From Terriglobales bacterium (GTDB lineage: Bacteria; Acidobacteriota; Terriglobia; Terriglobales; Acidobacteriaceae), in NCBI GenBank assembly GCA_035457425.1, contig DATIBR010000123.1, positions 1 through 43,461 of the forward strand: a stretch of 43,461 nt of DNA, in the 5' to 3' direction. The notes under the pieces are model-generated. The model had not been told where the DNA came from. It made no database searches and saw nothing but the letters and a program-made list of their open reading frames with translations. The first letter of the stretch is position 1. Every line of letters starts with the position of its first letter. Shown piece after piece: positions 35,130 through 42,074 of the stretch. Position numbers and translations under genes: made by a program.

Positions 35130-36821
35130 CTGCAACTACTGGCCACAATCTGGAGCTACGGGTGCGCCTGGGCGGCGTCCCTCTACCTGTGGGCGGCGCA
35201 GAACAAGGGCGCCTGGGAGACCATCAAGCGCACGGTCAGCCGCGTGGTCACCAACCCGTTCGTGGTGTACGAGGGCGGCAAGAGCCGCCCGCTCTACCAG
35301 CTCGACGGCTTCGACCTCTCCATCCTGCTTCCCTACTTCGCGGTGATGATCGTGCTCGCGACCTACGGCATGCACCGCTACCAGCTCGTCTGGATGTACT
35401 ACCGCAACAAGCGGAACAAGACGACCGAGCCGCCGGCGCGGTTCGCGGAGCTGCCGCGCGTCACCATCCAGCTGCCCATCTTCAACGAGCAGTACGTGGT
35501 CGACCGGCTGGTGGACTCGATCTGCAAGCTCGACTACCCGAAGGACAAGCTCGACATCCAGGTGCTCGACGACTCGACCGACGAGACGGTCGAGGTCGCG
35601 CGCGCGGTGGTGGAGCGCTACGCCGCGGTCGGCAATCCCATCACGCATCACCATCGCACCAACCGCGAGGGCTTCAAGGCGGGCGCGCTGCACGAGGGCC
35701 TGAAGACCGCGGAGGGCGAGTTCGTCGCCATCTTCGACGCCGACTTCGTCCCGCCGGAAGATTGGCTGATGAAGGTCGTGCACCACTTCACCGATCCCAA
35801 GGTCGGCATGGTGCAGACGCGCTGGACGCACCTCAACCGCGACTACTCGTTCCTCACCAACGTCGAGGCCATCCTGCTCGACGGCCACTTCGTGCTCGAG
35901 CACGGCGGGCGCTCGCGCTCGCGCGTCTTCTTCAACTTCAACGGCACCGCCGGCATGTGGCGCCGCCAGGCCATCGACGAGGCCGGCGGCTGGGAGCACG
36001 ACACCCTCACCGAGGACACCGACCTCAGCTACCGCGCGCAGCTCAAGGGCTGGGAGTTCAAGTACCTGCAGGACGTCGAGTGCCCGGCGGAGCTGCCCAT
36101 CGAGATGACGGCGTTCAAGGTCCAGCAGGCGCGCTGGGCGAAGGGCCTGATCCAGTGCGCGAAGAAGGACCTGCCGAAGGTCTGGCGGTCGAACGCGCCC
36201 TGGCGCGTGAAGCTGGAAGCGTTCTACCACCTGACGGCGAACATCTCGTATCCGCTGATGATCCTGCTCTCGGTGCTGCTGTTGCCGGCGATGGTCACGC
36301 GCTTCTACCAGGGCTGGTTCCAGATGCTCTACATCGACCTGCCGCTGTTCCTGGCGTCGACCTTCAGCATCTCGTCGTTCTACCTGGTGTCGCAGAAGGA
36401 GCTGTTCCCGAAGCAGTGGCCGCGGACCTTCCTCTACCTGCCGTTCCTGATGGCGCTCGGCATCGGGCTCACGCTCACCAACACGCGCGCGGTGATGGAG
36501 GCGCTGTTCGGCTACCAGACCTCGTTCAAGCGGACGCCGAAGTACCGCGTGCAGAAGAAGGGCGACGCCGTCCTGGCAAAAAAGTACCGGCGGCGGCTGG
36601 GCATTGTGCCCTGGATCGAGCTCGCCGTGGGCTGCTACTTCGCGCTCACCGTGTGGTACGCCCTCGTCAACCAGAACTACATCACGGTGCCGTTCCTGGT
36701 GCTGTTCGTCTTCGGCTACTGGGCGACCGGGCTGATGTCGCTGCTGCAGGGCCGCTTCGAGCGCGCCACCGGCCGCGGCACCGCCGAGCTGCACGAGAAG
36801 CCGTTCCCGGTCGGCGTCTGA
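35130..36821 (+). CDS. Membrane family-2 glycosyltransferase (cellulose synthase-like)
   Basis: A 563-residue processive-type GT2. An N-terminal helix ([18 protein letters not shown]) and a second one ([16 protein letters not shown]) lead into the catalytic domain: [29 protein letters not shown], the DxD in [10 protein letters not shown] (about Asp203/Asp205), TEDTDLSYR (about 294-302) and QQARWAKG (QxxRW, about 332-336). Four or five helices follow at the C-terminus. It would polymerise a beta-linked glucan or mannan, or glycosylate a lipid; the product is not known. No in-frame ATG, GTG or TTG with a Shine-Dalgarno sequence is available, but CTG 35130 follows GGAGGAG (35118-35124) by 5 bases and gives a complete first helix. 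The alternative is GTG 35244, without a Shine-Dalgarno sequence. Confidence 0.85.
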   Translation: MQLLATIWSYGCAWAASLYLWAAQNKGAWETIKRTVSRVVTNPFVVYEGGKSRPLYQLDGFDLSILLPYFAVMIVLATYGMHRYQLVWMYYRNKRNKTTEPPARFAELPRVTIQLPIFNEQYVVDRLVDSICKLDYPKDKLDIQVLDDSTDETVEVARAVVERYAAVGNPITHHHRTNREGFKAGALHEGLKTAEGEFVAIFDADFVPPEDWLMKVVHHFTDPKVGMVQTRWTHLNRDYSFLTNVEAILLDGHFVLEHGGRSRSRVFFNFNGTAGMWRRQAIDEAGGWEHDTLTEDTDLSYRAQLKGWEFKYLQDVECPAELPIEMTAFKVQQARWAKGLIQCAKKDLPKVWRSNAPWRVKLEAFYHLTANISYPLMILLSVLLLPAMVTRFYQGWFQMLYIDLPLFLASTFSISSFYLVSQKELFPKQWPRTFLYLPFLMALGIGLTLTNTRAVMEALFGYQTSFKRTPKYRVQKKGDAVLAKKYRRRLGIVPWIELAVGCYFALTVWYALVNQNYITVPFLVLFVFGYWATGLMSLLQGRFERATGRGTAELHEKPFPVGV

Positions 36822-38050
36822 TGTCACAGACCGGCATGTTCGCCTTGCTGGGCGCGATGCTCGTGCTCGGCTTCCTGGCGAATCGCGCCTTCCAGATCAC
36901 GCGCGTGCCCGACCCCATCGTGCTGATGATCGCCGGCGTGCTCGCCGGCCCGGTGCTTCACCTGGTGGGCGAAAATGCCTTCCAGCCGGTCATCAACGTA
37001 TTCGGTACCCTGGCGCTGCTGCTGGTGCTGTTCGAGGGCGGGCTCGAACTCAACGTTCGCGAGACGATGCGCCACTTCCCCGGCGGGTTTGTGCTCGCAT
37101 TCCTCGGCTTCGTCATGTCAGCTGGAATGGTGGCCCTGGTCGCGCGCTTCGCCATCACCGGCATGGGCTGGAGCGGCGCGCTGCTGATCGGCGCCGTGCT
37201 GGGATGTACGTCCAGCACCGTCGTCCTCCCTATCCTGCAGCAGGTGCGCGTGCACGACTCCACCAGGGTCGTGCTGCTGGTGGAATCGTCGCTGGCGGAC
37301 GTCATCGCCGTGGTCGGCGTCGGCATCCTGGTAGACGTCACCAGCCTGGGCGGAGCGCTGCTGGGCTCCCTGCTGGGCGGCTTCCTCTCCAAGGTGCTCA
37401 TCTCGCTGGTCACCGGCGGCGTGGCTGGGTTCCTGTGGTCGCGCGTCTTGCCGCGGCTGCTGCGTGCCAGGTTCTGGTACGTGCTGACTTTCGGCGCGGT
37501 CCTGCTCGTCTATGCGGGAACCAGATCGATCGGCGGCAGCGGGCTCATCGCCGTGCTCTGCTTCGGGGTGACGCTCGGCAACATCCGGCCGGTCACGCGC
37601 ACGCTCGCCGACGCCGCCGCTTCCGAGCGCCTCTCCAAGGAAGCGTACCTCCAGGTGCTGGCATTCCATTCCGAGCTGGGGTTCCTCATCCGGACCTTCT
37701 TCTTCTTCGTGCTCGGTACGCTGGTGCAGCTCGCGGATGCGGAGTTGCTGGTCGCCGCGCTGGGCATGTTCGCGGCCATCGTGGTGGCGCGCGCTCTCGC
37801 GGTGCAGGCCAGCCGCTGGTCGTGGCAGGTACCGCGCGAGGACCGCAGCCTCGTCTTCTTCATGATGCCGCGCGGGCTGGTGACCGCGGTACTGGCGGTG
37901 CAGGTCATCGAAGCCCGCGGCGCCGATTTCGAATGGCTTTCTCCCATCGTGTTCCTCATCATCCTGCTCACCAGCGCGGTCGTCGTGCTGGGCACGTGGA
38001 GGGCGTCCGCGGCGCAGGCGGGGCTTGCCTCCACCGCCCCAACGCTGTAA
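36821..38050 (+). CDS. Cation/proton antiporter (CPA family, Kef/NhaP-like)
   Basis: A 409-residue membrane protein with about 12 helices. Family blocks: DPIVLMIAGVLAGPVLHLVG, LALLLVLFEGGLELNVRE, GALLIGAVLGCTSSTVVLPI, VLLVESSLADVIAVVGVGIL (ion-binding SLAD region) and FFMMPRGLVTAVLAVQVIE. Typical of monovalent cation/H+ antiporters. No C-terminal TrkA/RCK regulatory domain is present, so it is the short form. Its ATG (36821) overlaps the glycosyltransferase stop as TGATG (36819-36823), so it is translated by coupling. The length is normal for the transporter core. Confidence 0.92.
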   Translation: MSQTGMFALLGAMLVLGFLANRAFQITRVPDPIVLMIAGVLAGPVLHLVGENAFQPVINVFGTLALLLVLFEGGLELNVRETMRHFPGGFVLAFLGFVMSAGMVALVARFAITGMGWSGALLIGAVLGCTSSTVVLPILQQVRVHDSTRVVLLVESSLADVIAVVGVGILVDVTSLGGALLGSLLGGFLSKVLISLVTGGVAGFLWSRVLPRLLRARFWYVLTFGAVLLVYAGTRSIGGSGLIAVLCFGVTLGNIRPVTRTLADAAASERLSKEAYLQVLAFHSELGFLIRTFFFFVLGTLVQLADAELLVAALGMFAAIVVARALAVQASRWSWQVPREDRSLVFFMMPRGLVTAVLAVQVIEARGADFEWLSPIVFLIILLTSAVVVLGTWRASAAQAGLASTAPTL

Positions 38051-38073
38051 CTTTTTCTCCTGCGGTGCCTCTC

Positions 38074-38523
38074 ATGCCCATGCGTCGCCTTTCCATCGCC
38101 GCGCTTCTGCTCGTTGCCGCCACCGCCTACGCGGGCGACAACCTCAAGCTCAATCCCAAGCTCGACTACGACTCCGATTCGCTCGACGGCCCGCTCATCT
38201 CGGGCGAGCGCATGACCGAAGGCCTGGTCAAGGGCAAGGTCAACTACATCCTCATCGTGGGCGAGGGTTGATGGAATTCCAAGCGGCAGGCTCGCCGCTC
38301 CGTCACGCTCTATGAGAAGTACAAGGACCGCGTGAACTTCGTCGTCATCGACATGGACACGCACCTCTCCAACGACCAGCTCCAGCTCGCGCGCCGCTAC
38401 TATAAGGGACTGATCCCGCACGTGGTCGTCACCGACCGCTTCGGCAAGCCGGTGTACGACGACTCCGGCGAGGTCGAGGAGAAGACCATCATCAAGTCCA
38501 TCGAGAAGGCGCTCTCGAAGTAA
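38074..38523 (+). CDS. Probable selenoprotein: exported thioredoxin-fold protein with in-frame TGA (Sec66)
   Basis: The frame runs from ATG 38074 to TAA 38521-38523 (149 residues) with one internal TGA at 38269-38271. It has a signal peptide (MPMRRLSIAALLLVAATAYA) and a thioredoxin-like fold: strand NYILIVGEG, then U66-W-N-S69-K in the place of the C-x-x-C-K of thioredoxin, helix ARRSVTLYEKYKD, strand VNFVVIDMD, helix QLQLARRYYKG, and a cis-Pro115 strand (LIPHVVVTDRFG). The TGA thus falls exactly on the first catalytic Cys; the second is Ser. A hairpin with loop AGGCTC starts 11 bases after the TGA. I therefore read TGA as selenocysteine. A nonsense mutation or a sequencing error is the alternative. 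No Sec-synthesis gene lies in this window. Confidence 0.75.
38269..38299 (+). promoter_or_regulatory. Putative bacterial SECIS element (UGA plus hairpin)
   Basis: After the TGA (38269-38271), AGCGGC (38282-38287) pairs with GCCGCT (38294-38299). The six-base loop AGGCTC begins 16 bases after the TGA and has G as its second base. Bacterial SECIS elements have the apical loop about 16-37 nucleotides after the UGA and a G in the first two loop positions; in E. coli fdhF the loop region is GCAGGUCUGC, close to GCAGGCUCGC here. Confidence 0.65.
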
Positions 38524-38529
38524 GGCTCC

Positions 38530-38589
38530 ACCACAAAGGACACGAAGGCTTCACGAAGGGCTTCGTGCGACCTTTGTGTCCTTTGTGGT
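38530..38589. repeat. Inverted repeat after the selenoprotein gene
   Basis: ACCACAAAGGACAC (38530-38543) and GTGTCCTTTGTGGT (38576-38589) are perfect 14-bp inverted arms. Between them lie CACGAAG and CTTCGTG copies, so a longer bulged hairpin can form. It starts 7 bases after the stop and may be a terminator. The CACAAAGGACACGAAGG word is a dispersed repeat seen in many environmental genomes. Confidence 0.6.
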
Positions 38590-38601
38590 ATCGCTTTTCG
38601 T

Positions 38602-38607
38602 TACAAT
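38602..38607 (+). promoter_or_regulatory. Putative -10 element (TACAAT) of the Xaa-Pro peptidase gene
   Basis: TACAAT ends 11 bases before the ATG at 38619 and the spacer has no Shine-Dalgarno sequence, as in the other leaderless-type starts. Confidence 0.45.
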
Positions 38608-38618
38608 CGGCCTTCGCC

Positions 38619-39959
38619 ATGAGAGCCACTCGAACGCTTGTCATCGCCCTCCTTCTGCTTTCCCCGTTAGCCGCCGCGATCGAGCGGCAGCCCAACGCCG
38701 ACTACCGCGCGCGCCGGCAGAAGCTCGCGGACGCCGCCGGCACCGGCGTGGTCGTGATGTTCGCCGCCACCGAGGCCGAAGGTCCGAACGCGCTCTACGG
38801 CTTCCGGCAGGACGACGACTTCTACTACCTGACCGGCTGGTCGGAGCCGGGCGCGGCGCTCCTCATCGCGCCGGCAGCGAAGGCGGTGGGCGAGAACAAG
38901 GAGCGCCCCTACACCGAGATCCTCTTCCTGCCGGCGCACAACGCGACGCAGGAGAAGTGGACCGGCCCGAAGCTCGGCCCGGAGAACCCGCGCGCGAAGG
39001 AGCTGACCGGCTTCGACGACGTGAAGGTGCTCGACCAGATGCGCGACGAACTGGTGCGCCTGCTGCCGGCGCCGCGCGCGACCGTCTACTCGGACCTCGC
39101 GGCCTGGGACGAGAGCCGGCCGGCGACCATCCCGCTGCAGTGGCTGCGCCGCGCGAACTCGTTCCCCAACTACATCAGCTTCGAGGACGCCGCGCCGCTG
39201 GTCGCGCGCCTGCGCATGACCAAGGACGCGGGCGAGCTCGCGCTCATCAAGAAGGCGACCGACGCCTCCGTCGCGGCGCACCTGGCGACCTTCCAGGCGA
39301 TCAAGCCGGGCGTGACCGAGCGCGAGATCTCCGCGCTCATGCAGTACGAGTTCGGGCGGCGCGGCTGCGAGCGACCCGCGTACGCCCCGATCGTCGGCTC
39401 GGGCCTCTACTCGACCGTGCTGCACTACTCCGCCGACTCCCAGACCATGCAGGCCAGCGACGTGGTGGTGATGGACGTGGGCGGCGAGTACTCGATGTAC
39501 GCCACCGACATCACGCGCACGCTGCCGGTCTCCGGCAAGTTCACGGCGCGGCAGCGCGAGATCTACGACATCGTCTACGGCGCGCAGCAGGCGGCCATCG
39601 CGGCCTTCCAGCCGGGCAAGTCGGCGCTCAGCGGCCAGAGCCCGAACTCGCTCTACAAGGTCGCCTACGACTACATCAACACGCACGGCAGGGATTCGCA
39701 CGGCCAGCCGCTGGGCAAGTACTTCATCCACGGGCTCGGGCACCACGTCGGCCTGAACGTGCACGACGCCAACGACCCTTCCGTGCCGCTCGACAAAGGC
39801 ATGGTGTTCACGCTCGAGCCCGGCATCTACATCCCGGAAGAAAAGCTGGGGATCCGGCTGGAGGACATCTTCTACGTCGACGCGAACGGCAGGCTGGTGA
39901 ACATGAGCGCGGCCATCCCGCGCACGGCGGAGGAGATCGAGAAGGCGATGGGAAAGTAA
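38619..39959 (+). CDS. Secreted Xaa-Pro aminopeptidase (M24B, PepP-like)
   Basis: A 446-residue protein with a signal peptide (MRATRTLVIALLLLSPLAAA). The N-terminal creatinase-like domain has DFYYLTGWSEPGAALLIAP. The pita-bread catalytic domain has the five metal ligands of M24: Asp in VVMDVGGEYSMYATDITRT (two Asp), His in HGLGHHVGLNVHD, Glu in FTLEPGIYIP and a final Glu in IRLEDIFYV. It should remove N-terminal residues before proline with two Mn or Zn ions, in the periplasm or outside the cell. The family usually ends near 440 residues. Flanked on both sides by inverted repeats. ATG 38619 is chosen over an upstream GTG because it gives the signal peptide. Confidence 0.92.
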   Translation: MRATRTLVIALLLLSPLAAAIERQPNADYRARRQKLADAAGTGVVVMFAATEAEGPNALYGFRQDDDFYYLTGWSEPGAALLIAPAAKAVGENKERPYTEILFLPAHNATQEKWTGPKLGPENPRAKELTGFDDVKVLDQMRDELVRLLPAPRATVYSDLAAWDESRPATIPLQWLRRANSFPNYISFEDAAPLVARLRMTKDAGELALIKKATDASVAAHLATFQAIKPGVTEREISALMQYEFGRRGCERPAYAPIVGSGLYSTVLHYSADSQTMQASDVVVMDVGGEYSMYATDITRTLPVSGKFTARQREIYDIVYGAQQAAIAAFQPGKSALSGQSPNSLYKVAYDYINTHGRDSHGQPLGKYFIHGLGHHVGLNVHDANDPSVPLDKGMVFTLEPGIYIPEEKLGIRLEDIFYVDANGRLVNMSAAIPRTAEEIEKAMGK

Positions 39960-39960
39960 G

Positions 39961-40025
39961 TCTTCAGACCTCAGACTTCAGCCTTCAGGGATGTGAGGGT
40001 TTCCTGAAGACTGAAGTCTGAAGAC
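39961..40025. repeat. Imperfect inverted repeat after the Xaa-Pro peptidase gene
   Basis: TCTTCAGAC...CTTCAGG at 39961-39988 pairs with CCTGAAGACTGAAGTCTGAAGAC-type sequence at 40003-40025, with an internal offset of some bases. The words CTTCAG and CTGAAG also repeat directly. It starts at the stop codon and may end the transcript. Confidence 0.55.
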
Positions 40026-40038
40026 CGACGACTTTTGT

Positions 40039-40044
40039 TAGACT
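40039..40044 (+). promoter_or_regulatory. Putative -10 element (TAGACT) for the small membrane protein/bioY pair
   Basis: TAGACT ends 13 bases before the ATG at 40058, with no Shine-Dalgarno sequence in between. Confidence 0.35.
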
Positions 40045-40057
40045 ATGCACCTTATTC

Positions 40058-40219
40058 ATGCTGGCGCTGTTCATCATCCTGCTGCTCTCGCTGGTCGCGA
40101 TCCTGGGCACCACCATCGCGCTGTACCTGCGAGTGCGCCGGCAGTTGCAGGCCTCCGAGACCGCGTTGCGCGAAGCGCTGCACGAGCTGGAGCATGAACG
40201 AGAATCGACCAAGGTCTGA
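40058..40219 (+). CDS. 53-residue single-helix membrane protein
   Basis: A short ORF with one strong membrane helix (LALFIILLLSLVAILGTTIA) followed by a charged coiled-coil-like tail (RRQLQASETALREALHELEH and a few more residues). The topology would leave the tail in the cytoplasm. It ends 4 bases before the bioY ATG and is preceded by a -10-like box at a leaderless distance, so it is probably the first gene of that transcript. I recognise no family. The clean helix-plus-heptad layout makes a chance ORF unlikely. Confidence 0.6.
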   Translation: MLALFIILLLSLVAILGTTIALYLRVRRQLQASETALREALHELEHERESTKV

Positions 40220-40223
40220 CGCT

Positions 40224-40796
40224 ATGAATCGAGCCGCCGAGAAGATCGCTCCCCGCACCCACGTGGAAGTCCCCAGCCTGCTGCTGGACGCCGGCCTGGT
40301 GGTCGCCGCCAGCGCGCTGGTCGCGCTCGCCGCACGCTTCAGCCTGCCGCTGCCGGGGACGCCGGTGCCGCTCTCGCTGGTGAACTTCGCGGTGCTGCTG
40401 GTCGGCCTTACGCTGGGCGCCAAGCGCGGCTTCGCGGCGCTGGTCCTGTACTTGGCGGAAGGCGCCGCGGGATTGCCCGTGTTCAGCCCGGCCGGACCGG
40501 GCGGCATCCTGCAGCTCCTCGGTCCCACCGGCGGCTTCCTGATGTCGTACCCGTTCGTCGCGCTGCTGGCGGGCTGGGCATTCCGCGCCGGCAAGCGGGA
40601 CTTCAAAGGCGCGCTCATCGGCGCCACCGCGGGCGAGCTGCTGCTCTTCGCTCTGGGCGTGAACTGGCTGCTGCTGCTGTTCCGCGTGCCGCTCTCCCAG
40701 GCGGTCGCGTGGGGCCTGTATCCATTCTTCGCGGCGGAAGTGCTGAAAGTCGTCGCGGCCGCCGGGCTCGCGAGCCGCTGGAGTTTGCGCAAGTAG
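40224..40796 (+). CDS. bioY: Biotin transporter substrate-binding subunit
   Basis: A 190-residue protein with about six helices. Family blocks: LPLPGTPVPLSLVNFAVLLV (the P-x-T/G-P-V-P motif of BioY), GLTLGAKRGFAALVLYLAEG, GLPVFSPAGPGGILQLLGPT and GGFLMSYPFVALLAGW. BioY is the S component of biotin ECF transporters; it can work with the shared EcfAAT module or alone in some bacteria. No EcfA/EcfT (BioM/BioN) is in the window. The gene is 4 bases after the 53-residue ORF and 33 bases before mqnD. Confidence 0.93.
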   Translation: MNRAAEKIAPRTHVEVPSLLLDAGLVVAASALVALAARFSLPLPGTPVPLSLVNFAVLLVGLTLGAKRGFAALVLYLAEGAAGLPVFSPAGPGGILQLLGPTGGFLMSYPFVALLAGWAFRAGKRDFKGALIGATAGELLLFALGVNWLLLLFRVPLSQAVAWGLYPFFAAEVLKVVAAAGLASRWSLRK

Positions 40797-40829
40797 CCCC
40801 TCCTGATAGAGACTGAATAAGACCCTCCC

Positions 40830-41690
40830 ATGCCCTCGGCAACTTCCACCAAAGTGCGCGACATCTCGGTAGCGCACTCGCCCGACTCCGACGACGCCTT
40901 CATGTTCTACGCGCTCGCGACCAACAAGGTCCGCGTACCGGGGCTGAAGTTCAACCACACGCTCACCGACATCGAGACGCTCAACCGCAAGGCGCGCGAG
41001 GGCAAGGGCTTCTACGACGTCACCGCCATCAGCTTCCACGCCTATCCTTATATCCAGGATAACTACGCGCTGCTGCCCTCGGGCGGCTCGGTCGGCGAAG
41101 GCTACGGCCCGATGATCATCGCCTCCAAGGCGCTCTCGGCCGAAGAGGTCACGAGCAGGAAGATCGCCATCCCCGGCACGCTGACCACGGCGTACCTCGC
41201 GCTCAAGCTGTTCGCGCCGCAGGTCGAGACCGAGGTCGTGCCGTTCGACCAGATCATGCCGCAGGTCGAGGCCGGCAAGTACGAAGCCGGGCTCATCATC
41301 CACGAAGGCCAGATCATGTACGACCGTCACGGCCTGCATAAGGTCGTGGACCTCGGCAAGTGGTGGCGCGACAGGACCGGGCTGCCGCTGCCGCTGGGCG
41401 GCAACGCCATCAAGCGCTCGCTCGGCAAGGAGACCATCGCGCAGGTCTCGAAGGCCCTGAAGGACTCCATCCAGTACGCGCTCGACCATCGCGACGAGGC
41501 GCTGGAATACGCCATGCAGTTCGCGCGCGACCTCGACCGCTCGCTCGCCAACCGGTTCGTCTCCATGTACGTGAACGAGCGGACGGTGGACTACGGCGAG
41601 GAAGGCCGCCGCGCCATCAAGCTGCTGCTGGACGAGGGGCACAAGGCGAAGATCATCCCGCACAAGGCCAAGGTGGATTTCGTGGAGTAG
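40830..41690 (+). CDS. mqnD: 1,4-dihydroxy-6-naphthoate synthase, futalosine menaquinone pathway
   Basis: A 286-residue MqnA/MqnD-family protein without a signal peptide. It begins ISVAHSPDSDDAFMFYALAT, close to the S-P-D-D/N-D-x-F-x-F pattern of MqnD; then NRKAREGKGFYDVTAISFHA, YGPMIIASKAL, GTLTTAYLALKLF, GLIIHEGQIMYDRHGL and PLPLGGNAIKRSLG. MqnD turns cyclic dehypoxanthine futalosine (the product of MqnC) into 1,4-dihydroxy-6-naphthoate. The length fits. It is separated from the convergent PilZ gene by only 12 bases. No clear Shine-Dalgarno sequence. Confidence 0.93.
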   Translation: MPSATSTKVRDISVAHSPDSDDAFMFYALATNKVRVPGLKFNHTLTDIETLNRKAREGKGFYDVTAISFHAYPYIQDNYALLPSGGSVGEGYGPMIIASKALSAEEVTSRKIAIPGTLTTAYLALKLFAPQVETEVVPFDQIMPQVEAGKYEAGLIIHEGQIMYDRHGLHKVVDLGKWWRDRTGLPLPLGGNAIKRSLGKETIAQVSKALKDSIQYALDHRDEALEYAMQFARDLDRSLANRFVSMYVNERTVDYGEEGRRAIKLLLDEGHKAKIIPHKAKVDFVE

Positions 41691-41702
41691 AGGCGCCCGC
41701 TT

Positions 41703-42074
41703 CTACTTGTGCTTCTCGAGCAGGCTGGTGTCGGAGACGTAGTACTTCCCGATCAGGATGCCGATCTTGACCGCCGAGTCCGCGTCGAGGTCATTGAACT
41801 CGAAGCCGGCGCAGCCGTGTTGGAAGTAGCAGAAGGTGGCGTGCACGTGGATGTTCAGGTCTTCGTGCGGGTCGACGATGACGAAGCTCTGCTTCTTCTC
41901 GGTCTTGAAGTGCGTCTCGTCGGTGGTCGTCATGAGGAAGCCGCCGCGGCCGAGCTGGCGCACCTCGCCCTGCTTCGCGCCCTTCGGCGTGGTGACGTAG
42001 ACGCCCGACTTCGCATCGACGTCGATGCGCTCGAAGCGGCGCCGCTCGTGCTTCAGGTCTGCCTGGCTGGTCAT
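41703..42074 (-). CDS. PilZ-like domain protein
   Basis: A 123-residue single-domain protein. It has the arginine-rich start (HERRRFERIDVD, 9-20) and, after GVYVTTPKGAKQGEV, the glycine-rich turn LGRGGFLMTT (41-50), then a beta-barrel pattern and HGCAGFEFNDLD. PilZ domains bind cyclic di-GMP through RxxxR and D/N-x-S-x-x-G. RxxxR is present, but the second motif reads Q-L-G-R-G-G, without the Asp and Ser, so ligand binding is doubtful. The ATG at 42074 overlaps the stop of the upstream peptidase in ATGA (42074-42071), so the two genes are coupled. Confidence 0.75.
   Translation of the reverse strand: MTSQADLKHERRRFERIDVDAKSGVYVTTPKGAKQGEVRQLGRGGFLMTTTDETHFKTEKKQSFVIVDPHEDLNIHVHATFCYFQHGCAGFEFNDLDADSAVKIGILIGKYYVSDTSLLEKHK

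Noticed and set aside
35084-36820. Extending the antiporter frame upstream to 35084
   Set aside because: That part overlaps the glycosyltransferase in another frame and is low-complexity Arg/Gly-rich sequence; the antiporter family begins at the ATG 36821.
38332-38523. A separate 63-codon gene starting with GTG at 38332
   Set aside because: It is only the second half of a thioredoxin fold, without a Shine-Dalgarno sequence, and in the same frame as the first half across one TGA.
38074-38523. Reading the interrupted thioredoxin-fold gene as a pseudogene
   Set aside because: There is no frameshift or other decay, the stop falls on the catalytic position, and a SECIS-like hairpin follows. It remains the main alternative.
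40026-40223. Biotin-related riboswitch or BirA operator before bioY
   Set aside because: I see no known biotin operator palindrome or riboswitch fold; the stretch is filled by the 53-residue ORF.
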